This document shows positions 54,770 through 64,000 of a stretch of 64,000 bases of DNA, piece after piece. Each line of letters begins with the position of its first letter. The stretch's first letter is position 1. Made by a program: the position numbers and the translations under genes. Below the pieces are notes generated by a model, which worked only from the letters and a program-made list of their open reading frames with translations, ran no database searches and was not told where the DNA came from. This stretch comes from Agapanthus africanus (taxonomy: Eukaryota; Streptophyta; Magnoliopsida; Asparagales; Amaryllidaceae): NCBI GenBank assembly GCA_030015575.1, contig JASDDO010000014.1:165449911-165513910 (forward strand), given 5' to 3'.

Positions 54770-55560
54770 AGTCAAGGATTGACTTTATCCGCATTTCACG
54801 GAGTCAGGGGTTGCTCTGGGCATTTCCCATGAGGTCAGAATTGACTTTAGCCGTGTTCTACGGGACCAGGATTTGCTCTGGCTGTTTCCCACGGGGTCAG
54901 GATTGACTTTAGCCGTGTTCTACAGGACCAGGATTTGCTCTGGACACTTCCCACGGGGTCAGGATTGACATTAGCCGTGTTCCACTAGACCAGGATTCGC
55001 TCTGGACGCTTCCCATGAGGTCAGGATTGACATTAGCCGTGTTCCACTAGACCAAGATTTGCTCTGGGCATTTCCCACGAGGTCAGGATTGACATTAGCC
55101 GTGTTCTATGGGACCAAGAGGTGCTCTGGATGCTTCCTACAGGGTCAGGATTAACATTATCCGTGTTCCATTAGATCAGGATTTGCTCTGGACGCTTCCT
55201 ACGGGGGTTAGGATTGACAGTAGCTGTGTTCCACGAGACCAGGAAGTGCTCTGGGCGCTTCCTACGGAGTCAGGATTGACATTAGTCGTGTTCCACAGGA
55301 CCAGAATTTGGTCTGGGCGCTTCCAACGGGGTCAGGATTGACATTAGCCATGTTCCACGGGACCAGGAAGTGCTCTGGACGCTTCCCACGGGGTCAGGAT
55401 TGACATTAGCCGTGTTCCACGGGACCAGGAGGTGCTCTGGGCGCTTCCCACGGGGTCAGGATTGACATTAGCCATGTTCCACGGGACCAGGATTTGCTCT
55501 GGGCGTTTCCCATGGGGTCACGATTGACATTAGTCGTGTTCTACGGGACCAGGAGGGGTT
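54770..55560 (-). repeat. 62-bp minisatellite in E3 3' UTR, about 12-13 copies
   Basis: On the plus strand each unit carries GGTCAGGATTGACATTAGCC, then GTGTTCCACGGGACCAGGA, then GCTCTGGGCGCTTCCCACGG. The first copies are most diverged and the central ones are almost identical, as in an array growing by unequal exchange or slippage. Confidence 0.9.
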
Positions 55561-55839
55561 GACTCTCGGTTGACTGTGCGCTGCCGAGTCATGGAACTGG
55601 GAACTTTTGCCGCGGCTCCGATTTGCTGATGCTGCGTCTGTTGTAATGAGACGAATGTTGAGATGATCTCCAGGCTGTCTGTGAACCGTCGAGATTTGGC
55701 TTCTTTTTCTGATGGAGCCTGGTGGGAAGGTAGGGTTCCCTCTTTGTTTGTGCCCCTGGATTGTATATAGGGATCGATGTGATCTCACCTGTAGCGCAAA
55801 AAGTTTCATTTTATATATTTTTCTTTCAGCGATGCTCTA

Positions 55840-56040
55840 TCATTTCAGCTTTTATATCGCGAAAGTCGCGATTGCCCAATCATTTCAGCTATTTTTCGCG
55901 GTGCCCAATCATTTCGGCTATTTGTTTTATTTACTCGCTGCTTTTTATTGCAAGTTGCCCAACCATTTCGGCTATTTTGCATGCATACATTTTTACTTGC
56001 TGATTTTGTTGCAAGTTGCCCAATCATTTCGGCTATTTCA
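55840..56040 (-). repeat. GCCCAATCATTTCGGCTATT repeats in E3 3' UTR
   Basis: About six copies alternate with TCGCG- or TTGCAAGTT-type spacers. They are homologous to 29205-29360 in T1. Between 55561 and 55840 I see no gene. Confidence 0.8.
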
Positions 56041-56161
56041 TATGTATTTGCTTTGCTGCGAGCTTGGGATTTGATACCGATTTAGGCATCAGCATCGCTA
56101 CAACTGGGATATTGCCAGGAGCAAATTATCATTTGCCTTTTTCGATGTCGAACAAAGGTGG

Positions 56162-56380
56162 CTTAGTAAACAGGGTTAGGATCCTGTCAACTAAGGCTTT
56201 TGACTTCATGAGCTGTAAGGGTCTCATAAAGGTATTTCTTCCTACGAGTCGTGAGGATCTCGTAGGTGCGTTTTCTCCTTAAGAATCGTGAGGAGTCTTA
56301 AGTGTATGGTCTCTTATAAGTCGTAAGGATCTTACAAGAGTGTTTTCTCTTTATAAGTCAAGAGGACTTACAAGTGTCTT
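56162..56380 (-). repeat. Hairpin array, cluster D (E3 3' UTR)
   Basis: Leader CTTAGT (56162) pairs with ACTAAG (56190), with inner ACAGG / CCTGT. ATGAG (56208) pairs with CTCAT (56223). CCTACGAG (56241) pairs with CTCGTAGG (56259) around TCGTGAGGAT. Three further members (to about 56375) have G-T or single mismatches. Confidence 0.85.
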
Positions 56381-56506
56381 TTGCCATATGAGCATATCCC
56401 CAGTCTCTGGTGGTACTTTGTTAGGGAAATGTTTATTCGTGCCCGTGGATTGTATACAAGGGTCGATATCGAGATGCTTGAAAGGCAACACTGGAGGTTG
56501 TGATGG

Positions 56507-56735
56507 CTTAAGAACAGGTTCAGATCCCTGTAGCTTAAGGCTTTTGAATCCTATGAGCCGTGATGGTCTCAAAGGGGAATTCTCCTTACGAGTCATGAGG
56601 ATCTCGTAAGTGTGTTTTCTCCTTAGGCATCATGGGGATCCCTAAGTGTGTTGCTCCCTTGTGAGTCGTAAGGATCTCACGCAGGTATTTTCTCCTCACA
56701 ATGTCGAGAGGATCTTGCAAGTGTCTTTTAACGAG
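56507..56735 (-). repeat. Hairpin array, cluster E (E3 3' UTR)
   Basis: Leader CTTAAG (56507) pairs with CTTAAG (56534). CTTACGAG (56585) pairs with CTCGTAAG (56603) around TCATGAGGAT. The others (56625-56735) are imperfect. The cluster is followed by GCCCTTTCGGGTTTTCA repeats and a T-rich run (56840-56900). Confidence 0.85.
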
Positions 56736-56939
56736 ATTGCGCCCTTTCGGGTTTTCACGACACTCGCCGGTAGCCCTGCTGTTTTTACTCACGGAACCCT
56801 TTCGGGTTTTCATCCGTGCCCATCTCACTTACAGACATGCCGTTTTTTTCTTCTTTTCTTTTTTTATTTTATTTTATTTTTTATTAATTTTTTTGTCAGC
56901 CTTGGGATGCTGCAGTCCGTAGTAGTTTATTAACGTCTC

Positions 56940-57060
56940 AGTCAATAGCCAGTTTTAGGACATAGTGGTCCATTGTTAGTTTAAAGACGTTTCGGTCCGT
57001 TGTTAGTTTTAGGACATTTCGGTCCGCCGTTAGTTTTAGGACATTTCGGTCCGTTTGCCG
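56940..57060 (-). repeat. Short tandem repeat just downstream of E3 integrase
   Basis: About four copies of GTTAGTTTTAGGACATTTCG then GTCC, roughly 30 bp each. The position and style match 29415-29510 in T1. Confidence 0.8.
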
Positions 57061-57144
57061 GCTACTACTTATAGAGTTTGGGCTTAGGAAGATAGCGAGC
57101 GGACATAGGCGTCGTCATCTATCGTTGACCTAGGCCGTGACTCG

Positions 57145-58323
57145 TCAGGCATAGTATTTTTTCAGGAAGCGACCGTTTATTGGTCTGAAAGGTCTTTCGC
57201 CATGCATGTCCATGAGTAGATAGGCTCCACCCTGGTAAGCTCTGTCTATGATGTACGGGCCTTCATAGTTCGGCTTGAATTTTCCCCTTTTGGCACGATT
57301 AGGGATCATAGGTCTCTTGACCACTAGCACGAGTTCGCCTTGGCTGAATATTCTCGGCCTAGTCAATCTCTCGTATGAGCGCGTCATCTTTGCTTTGTAA
57401 GCCTCCAGGTTTTGTTGCGCCATGCGCCAGGTTTCATCAAGGGCGTCGAGCTCCTCAAGCCGAAGGTGAGCGTTCTCTTCGCCTGTTAGCTCGTAATGAA
57501 CTGCCACTCGTAGAGAGGGTAACTCTATCTCGAGGGGGTGTACTACTTCCGTATCGAATACCAATGCATACGGCGTTGTATTTGTGGCCATTTTGAACGT
57601 AGTTCGATACGCCCAGAGAGCTCCATGCAGTCTCTCGTGCCAGTCTTTCTTATTTCAAGACACCGTCTTTTTCACGATCTTCGTCAAGGTCTTGTTGAAA
57701 GTCTCAGCTAGACCGTTACCTCGGGGATTATAGACCGAAGAGTATCTCCAGTCTATGTTATGCTGTTGTGCGAAGCGGCTGATCTTGTGACTTCTATAGG
57801 CTGGCCCGTTATCGGAGATAATCCAACGCGGAGTGCCGAACTGATAAATGACGTGTGTCTTGAAGAAATGGAGGATATTCTCCGTCTTCACTTCTCTTAG
57901 TGGTACTTCTTCTACCCACTTAGAGGAGTAATCGGTGGTTGCCAAAATGAATCGATGTCCTCTAGACGATGCTGGTTCAATAGGCCCGATTATGTCAGTT
58001 CCCCACATTTCGAACGGCCAGCTAGCCACCGTTGGATGTAGCGGATTTAGATGCTTATGGATAAAGTCCCCATGAATCTGGCACAAGTGGCACTGCTTCG
58101 CGTATTTATGGCAGTCTTGGATCATTGTGGGCCAATAGTAGCCCATCCTTTTGATCTTCAGCTTCATCTTTGGCCCGGCTTGGTGAGAACCGCAGAGTCC
58201 GTCGTGAATTTCTTGGACGACTATCTTTGCCTCTTCAGGTCCCAGGCATCTTAGCCACAGGGAGTCGAATGATCTCTTATATAGAGTATCATTGACAAAG
58301 ACAAAAGATAGAGCTCGTTTCAT
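57145..58323 (-). pseudogene. E3 integrase, one in-frame stop
   Basis: The first frame (58323-57655, 222 codons) contains the HHCC zinc site (H40, H47, C78, C81). The DDE core follows: D110 in WGTDIIGP, D171 in IISDNGPAY and E207 in NGLAETFNK, with 35 residues between the last two. A TGA then interrupts the frame and the sequence continues as KKDWHERLHGALWAYRTTFK to TTPYALVFDTEVVHPLEIEL. It ends with the C-terminal domain GELVLVVKRPMIPNR, GKFKPNYEGPYIIDRAY and RFLKKYYA at 57145. Integrase would insert the element DNA. No chromodomain follows, as expected for Tat. Confidence 0.88.
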
Positions 58324-58410
58324 GAGCTGATGTCTTGAGGACGCATCTTCAAGTGTTCGACGGGATTTGAAGTAGTCTATAAAGACTTCTCTCTAATCCA
58401 TAGCATTTTC

Positions 58411-59496
58411 TTAGTCCTTTATTTGTAGGGCCGTTTGCTCGGTAGCTTCCTTTTCTTCAGACGACTCCGGAGATATTTCTGCCGGTGCAAGAACCCGACG
58501 GCTTTGCACAACGATCCTCACATCATCGAGGTCTTCATCGGCCAGTTCTTTAGCGAGCTTGGCTAACGCATCTGCTTTGCTATTCTCCGCTTGCGGTATG
58601 CTTTCCAGGGCGTAGGAAGGGATCTGAGTCAGCAATTGTTGCACTCTCTCTCCGTACTTTACCAACTCCAGTTTGCACGTCTGATAGTCGCCGTTTACTT
58701 GACTAACGACCAGCTGGGAGTCCCCATATATGAGGAGGTTTTCAATTCCCATGTCAACAGCGATCTCAAGACCTGCTATAAAAGCTTCATATTCGGCTTC
58801 ATTGTTCGTCTTCGGCTCTGTCAAGGAAAAGGCAAAGCGCATTATCCCTCCTTGTGGGGTCACGAAGATGAGGCCTACCACTGATTTGATTATGGGGGTG
58901 CTTTGTTTGTGCTTTTTCATGGAAGATGTTCCATCGAAGTAGAGTTCCCACTGGGTATCATTCTCTCTTCTCTCCCCGTCGATCGTGTCAAATGCGTGTT
59001 CGTCTGGCAATTCGCATTTCAAGGGAGAGTCGGCAGGTATCGGATGTTCGGCAAGGAAGTCGGCGATGGCTTGGCCTTTCACTGCCTTGAGAGGACGATA
59101 TGTTATCGAGAATTCCATCAAGAGCAGGGCCCATTTAACGAGTCTTCCCGTTAATATGGATCTTGACATCAAATACTTGAGAGGATCCACTTTGGATACG
59201 AGATGGACCTCATATGCCAACGCATAGTGTCTGAGCTTCATTATCGCGATGATCAATGCCAGGCAGTATTTTTCAATGGGGGAGTAATTATTTTCTGCCC
59301 CTAGGAGAACTCGACTTAAATAGTAGAGGGCTCTCTCCTTCCCTTGGTCATTCTCTTGTGCCCATAATACGCCTAGAGAACCCTCAAGGGAGGTTGTATA
59401 CAGAATGAGAGGCTTTCCCTTGACCGGAGCGGTTAGCACCGGAGGATTCCGCAGGTATTGCTTGATTTCGTCCAGTGCGCTTTGGAATTTGCGATC
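58411..59496 (-). pseudogene. E3 RNase H and second (archaeal-like) RNase H
   Basis: The frame upstream to 59496 begins after a stop behind ETPFV. The first, degenerate RNase H is at the start (LILYTTSLEGSLGVLWAQEN, LSRVLLGAENNYSPIEKYCL). Numbering from the Met at 59439, the second has the catalytic set D169 (WELYFDGTSS), E214 (NNEAEYEAFIAGLE), D240 (IYGDSQLVVSQVNG) and D290 (SKADALAKLA). The second domain looks intact. Having both domains in one pol is typical of Tat/Ogre-type elements. The stop at the junction with RT separates the frames. Confidence 0.88.
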
Positions 59497-60861
59497 CTAA
59501 ACGAACGGGGTTTCCTTCTTCATCAAGTGACTGTAAGGACGACATTTGCCGGAGAGGTTAGCTTTGAACCGCCGGATATACACGAGCTTCCCTTGGAGAG
59601 ACCGCAGTTGCTTGAGTATTCTTGGCGGGGGCATTTCCATGATCGCCTTGATCTTCGACGGGTCTATCTCGATGCCCTGGTGTCGTACAATGAATCCTAG
59701 GAACTTGCCTAAGGAAACTCCGAATGCACATTTCAGAGGGTTCATCTTCAAATTGTATTTCCGAAGACGTTGGAACACTATTTTTAGATGTTCCTAATGC
59801 TCCTCGTGTGATTTGCTTTTCACCACAAGGTCGTCAATATAGCATTCAACGATTTCATGTATGAGGTCATCGAAAATCTTCGTCATGGCCCTCTGATAGG
59901 TGGCACCGGCGTTCTTTAGACCGAAAGGCATCACCTTGTAGCAGAATATGGCCAAAGGGGTCCGGAAAGCGGTATGCTTCTGATCCTCGGGATGCATCTT
60001 TATCTGATTGTATCCCGATGAGCCGTCCATGAAGGAGAAAAATTCATGAGTGGACGTATTATTTATCATCAGCTCGGTGACCGGTACTGGAAAGTCGTCC
60101 TTCGGGCAAGCTTTGTTGAGATCCTGGAAGTCTATGCATATGCGCACCTTCCCATTTTTCTTAATCACTAGGACGATGTTGGCGATCCAGACAGGATACT
60201 GAACCTCTTGGATGAAGCCGGAGTCGATTAGCTTCTTAACCTCGGCATTGATACTCATCTCAAGCTCGAGACGTATTCTTCTCGGTGCTTGTTTGATCGG
60301 CTTGACGTCCGGAGATATCGCCAATTTGTTGATGGCTATTTCTGGATCCAATCCGGGCATCTCGGAATAGTTCCATGCAAAGCAGTCTTTATACTGCATG
60401 AGTACGTCTTTTAGCGTGGCCACCCTTTCTTCAGACAACAGTCCACTGACGAATGTCGGCCGCGGGTCACTTGCCGTTCCCAAGTCAATTTTCTTGAAGT
60501 TGTCTGCGGTAGTATGTATCCCATCTTCCAGCTCTTTTGGCGCGAGGTGCTGAACGCTCATGCAGATTTCCTTCAACGCTCTCACATTGAGGAGATTGAC
60601 GGAGGACCCATTATCAACCAGGATCTTGCCTATCTTAATATCATGACAGTATCCAGAGACATAAAGGGGACGGTTATGCTCGCACGTCCCGAGGAGGAGA
60701 TCTTCATAGCTAACCTCTCCGGCGAGGAAAGCTTGGAACTGCTCGGGCTCTTGTAGTGCCTTGATCAAAGAATCTCTCGCCTCTTTGGATAGCAGAAGGG
60801 CGTCGAGAATACTTAGCTGTGAGGGTATCTTCCTCAGGTGTGCCAGAACGCTGTAATCCAC
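59497..60861 (-). pseudogene. E3 protease (partial) and reverse transcriptase
   Basis: Residues 1-105 hold the protease N-terminal half (YSVLAHLRKIPSQLSILDAL, LLLGTCEHNRPLYVSGY) and the active site ILVDNGSSVNLL with Asp83. Asn follows the Asp where Thr or Ser is usual. Near residue 107 the frame jumps to APKELEDGIHTTADN, so the protease C-terminal half is deleted in frame. RT follows: KLAISPDVKPIKQAPRR, IVLVIKKNGKVRICIDF, FSFMDGSSGYNQIKM, MPFGLKNAGATYQRAM and YIDDL at 341-345. A TAG after EEH (about 59791) precedes EHLKIVFQRLRKYNLKMNPL and FGVSLGKFLGFIVRHQGI. E2 has a TGA at the same codon. Confidence 0.88.
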
Positions 60862-61233
60862 CTTACTTTTCTTAGGCGGATCCTTGGCTGTCAGCTCTTC
60901 GACGGCTTGGTCATCGAGGGTGATATCCTCAGGGACCTTTTCTTTTCCCTTATCCTTTCTGTTCGACCCCTTTTTTACGGGTCCGAGACTCTTTTCAGGT
61001 AATGTGCGATTGCGCGGCTAAATGTTCTCACAGCTCTTCGGTTCTTCCTCTTTTCCTGAGGTGAATTCTTTGAAGAGAGGGCCGAGGGCTATTTCTTCGT
61101 CAGAGTCGCTCCCGAAGGTGAGAACTTGCGATCCCCCAGAGTCAACCATATGACAGTTGCCGGCAGCTCTTCCTCGTTCGTCTGTCGCATTTTTCCGCTG
61201 TCAACGAGCTTCATGCTTCATCCTCTTGAAGTG

Positions 61234-61704
61234 CTACCTGTGAGCGACATACCCTTGCCACCAATTTTTAAAGGTGTTGCATTCCTCAGTAGGGTGTGAG
61301 ATCTTCTGATGATATAAGCAGAAATTAGGATGTACGTCCGCTTCACCGAGATGTATACCGCCAGGAGAATTTCCTCTGAACGAGGGCAGCTTCATTCCTA
61401 TCGATATGGATTTGGCGAACCTTTTCCTTGTCTTGAACCTGCTTTTATTTGCGGCGGATGTACTTTGATCTGGTGGGAGTGTTTCAACCCTTTCTTCTAG
61501 TCCCCGGCGTTTGGCCTTTTCAAATATGGCCATCTCGTGCTCTTGATCAGCTTTGCTTTTCAGAAGAGCTTCGTTCAGTAATGCGTCAATCATTTCATCT
61601 GATGGTCCTAGAAGTTCCGGCTCAGGATCTACCCCCGGTTTCTCTATGTCCAGAGCTTCTTCACCGTTTATTAACGAGTGAGAGATCACATGGCAGCTTG
61701 ACAC
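61234..61704 (-). pseudogene. E3 second CHHC segment between gag and protease
   Basis: The 156-residue frame starts SCHVISHSLINGEEAL and contains Glu/Lys-rich helices. It ends in CLYHQKISHPTEECNTFKNW, a CHHC knuckle-like motif matching E2 at about 19645. Upstream (61710-62050) an acidic/basic linker is broken by a stop. Downstream (60870-61230) lie Lys/Glu-rich pieces with FGSDSDEEIALGPLF and stops before the protease. Confidence 0.7.
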
Positions 61705-62189
61705 ATAATCTTCAGGTTCATCCGACGAGTCTTCTCTATTGTCATCATCTCCGTTCTCAAGGACGTGACTGAGAAATTTTTAGAGTGTGACTGGGGTCCG
61801 CGCCTTCTGGTTATATTTTTCAGCGCGTCAATATGCTTTTGCAGTTCCGTGCGCTTGTCACCAGGCTTCACGGGATTTTTGGTCTTCTTCTTCTTCTTTG
61901 AAGACTTTGACGGCTGGGTGTGGGCGCTTTGACTATCACCACTAATTTTTGGAGTTGGACGCGGCTTCAGCATTCCCTCGATGATCTCGGGTTCTAGCTT
62001 ATTTTTCCATCTGATCGCCGGGCATGTTTGGAGATCCTTCAGCATTCTTTTTGTTTTGGCTGAAAGAGCGACCTCTCATGGAGCTTCTTCGACAAAAGAG
62101 CACGATGCCCCCGATGTGTCTCCCCTTTTAAGAGCGTGCGGCTAAGGCGGGCTTACTTTCCAATTCTCGGACAGTGCGAATTTTCCCTG

Positions 62190-64000
62190 TTAGTATTGGT
62201 CTTCAATCCAGCCTTTAAAGACGAAGCAATCCTCAATTGGATGGCCTATTGCTTGGTGATAGGGGCAATAATTGGGATTATTAGCCTCACCAGGTTGCAA
62301 TGGGCATTTTGGATTCGGCAAATTAATTAGCCTGTTGCACACCGCCAGCTCGAACAATCTTCTTGTTTTGTCCTGGGGAAACGAATAAGAGCGCTTTATT
62401 TTCTCATCAAAGAATCGCCGTCTTTCGTCCAGGCGATCAGTTAGTTTTGGGCCACTGGGCTGCTGTTGAGCATTGGCGACGAAGGTCACTTTCCCTTTCC
62501 CCTTTTCATTCTGTGATTTCAGCTTCGAAGGAGATGGTCTGTGACCCATCTGATCCATTTGGACCAGCTTGTCAATCAGGGCCTGGAAAGTAGTTGGCTT
62601 GAAGAACATCATGAATTGCGAAATGGGCGCCTGCGGATCAAGAGTACCCACGAACATGCTTACCGCAGGAGCTTCTTCGATGCGCTGCTCGCACTTCGAC
62701 CATAGATTCCGCCACCATATCACGTATTGCACCCATGTTTCGCCTGGCTTTACTCTGGCGTTAATTAATGCAGTGATTGGGGTGCGTTCGCTAGCGCTTG
62801 CCAACCTCTGTGTAAAAAGTAACTCTATTTCTGCAAACGTCTTAACGGAGTCATTCGGGAGCTCGGAATACCACTAAAATGTTGTCTCTGACAAGCTGCC
62901 AACGAATTGGCGGAGCAGTAATTTATCATCACCTCCCGTGTTGCCGCACAGAGCCCTGAATTGAGCAACATGCTGGTGTGGATTCCCCGTCCCCTTATAT
63001 ACGTGGAATTTGGGGATCGTGTATTCCGGCGGGTACTTTATTTGGTCGTACCAACCCGGATAGGGTCGTCCAGTCTTAACAATTTGCCCAGCCGCTTCAT
63101 TCGTCTGATGAACACATATTTGTTGAGCGATGTAATCATCCAGGGCAGCTTTGGAGAATGTCTCCTCCTTGGCTGTTGACAGAGCCAGCAGAGGATTTGA
63201 TGTCTCTCCTCTATCATCTTCAATTATTATTGGAGGATCTTCAGCTGAAGGGTCCGGCTAGATCATCATGCCCACCATATCTTGGAACAGAAGGGCCATT
63301 TATTTTATATTGGTCGCTTGTTCCGCGTCCTCTTTATCCTTCTTCTCAAGCATTCTCCGAAGGAATTCAGCATCAGTTTCCTATTCACGGTGCTGCTCCG
63401 AGGATGTCTCCGGGCTTGCTTTCGGTCCTGTAAGTGCGGCCATAGCTGTTAGAATTTCTTGGAGCTTTTGTTGTTGTTGCTCCTGAGCCTTAGTCACTGA
63501 TTGCGTAAGCGGTCGATGACCTGTGGAGGTACGGCTATCCTCTTTTCCGGATGCCATATAGATGGTGTGCGCCACCATGCCCCCAGACATGGGGCGATTA
63601 GACTCAGTGTTCTTGCGATTCGTCGCAGACAACGGGGTTTTCTCCAGCTTTCTCCTCTTATGAGCAGTCGAGGTTGAGGGGGCCGTTGCAGCGGGAACCC
63701 AAGTAGCTGTCGCTTTCTGTGGTTTGACAGGGAGATCCTCTTCTTGCCGAACCTTCATCTTTTTCTGTCGGTGGGGATAGTTTTGATCTACCACGGAGTC
63801 CTGGACTTGACGCCAGAATTTTTAAATTTTAGCGGACAGCCGTTGAGGGGGCTGCTCCAGCTTCGCCTTTGTGGCATTTTCCATAGGTGGAGGAGATCTT
63901 TTTAGCACAGCAATCGAAGAGTTCTTGCGGACCCTCCTCAGTGGTTCAAATTTGTTCCCAGTTGGAACAGCAGCATCGACTTCTACCATTGGGGCTAGCG
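62190..64000 (-). pseudogene. E3 gag, 5' end beyond the window
   Basis: From right to left: LRRVRKNS and the basic N-terminal region, and HTIYMASGKEDSRTS (63560). A Gln/Lys/Glu helix is broken by TAG/TAA near 63375, 63300 and 63258. The capsid-like domain has YTIPKFHVYKGTGNPHQHV and LLLRQFVGSLSETTF, then a TAG at about 62875 and WYSELPND. The open frame 62804-62190 has WRNLWSKCEQRIEEAPAVSM, YSFPQDKTRRLFELA and CPYHQAIGHPIEDC. All parts align with E2 and T1 gag. Confidence 0.85.

Larger units (their letters stand above)
51627..64000 (-). mobile_element. E3: Tat-type Ty3/gypsy element with antisense aORF, cut by right window edge
   Basis: On the minus strand: gag (from beyond 64000 to about 61230), protease, RT, RNase H plus a second RNase H, integrase (to 57145), a 2.8-kb repeat-rich 3' UTR, and then an antisense gene (51627-54277). 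A second, archaeal-like RNase H after the first is a hallmark of the Tat lineage. The 3' LTR is absent, cut away at the scar. The protein frames are interrupted by few stops, so E3 is much younger than E4. Confidence 0.88.

Overview
The window is nuclear DNA from a flowering plant. It consists almost entirely of nested, mostly decayed transposable elements. I see LTR retrotransposons with plant-type primer sites, a CACTA-type (En/Spm) gene with plant GT-AG introns, and SINE-like tRNA-derived repeats. I see no housekeeping gene, rRNA or true tRNA gene. The species cannot be told from the sequence.

Layout, left to right. (1) 1-10004: E1, a non-autonomous minus-strand element with ~3.8 kb LTRs and only 2.8 kb of interior; it sits against a 3' LTR piece of the same family in the opposite orientation (10005-10653). 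(2) 10746-15759: a 5-kb solo LTR with a perfect 5-bp target duplication (ACATA), inserted in what appears to be the 5' LTR of E2. (3) E2 (about 15765-34760), a plus-strand Ty3/gypsy element of the Tat type with broken gag, protease and RT. It carries a large intron-bearing gene on the opposite strand (aORF). (4) T1 (25009-33494), a minus-strand non-autonomous Tat-type element inserted in intron 2 of that aORF, with TSD ATCAT. (5) 34760-37366: sparse AT-rich DNA with one possible small secreted peptide ORF and a SINE-like repeat. (6) E4 (37367-47593), a heavily decayed plus-strand Tekay/Del-like chromovirus. (7) 47594-51440: remains of a CACTA transposon on the minus strand, including a tandem array of mini-exons. 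(8) 51441-51626: a scrambled templated-repair scar. (9) E3 (51627 to beyond 64000), a second minus-strand Tat-type element with near-complete pol, gag running off the window, and a second intron-bearing antisense aORF.

Points of most interest: arrays of short hairpins in the 3' untranslated regions of T1 and E3 whose stems differ between copies by paired, compensating changes while the loop stays alike; an LTR promoter array in T1 that repeats a fused DRE core plus ABRE/G-box 8-9 times upstream of a TATA-like tract; two diverged copies of an antisense gene that keep the same introns; and two repair scars built from copied patches of nearby sequence.

Nesting gives a relative order: E2 is older than the solo LTR and T1; E1 landed next to, and probably inside, an older opposite-facing LTR of its own family. 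Exon limits, repeat counts and divergence figures are read by eye.
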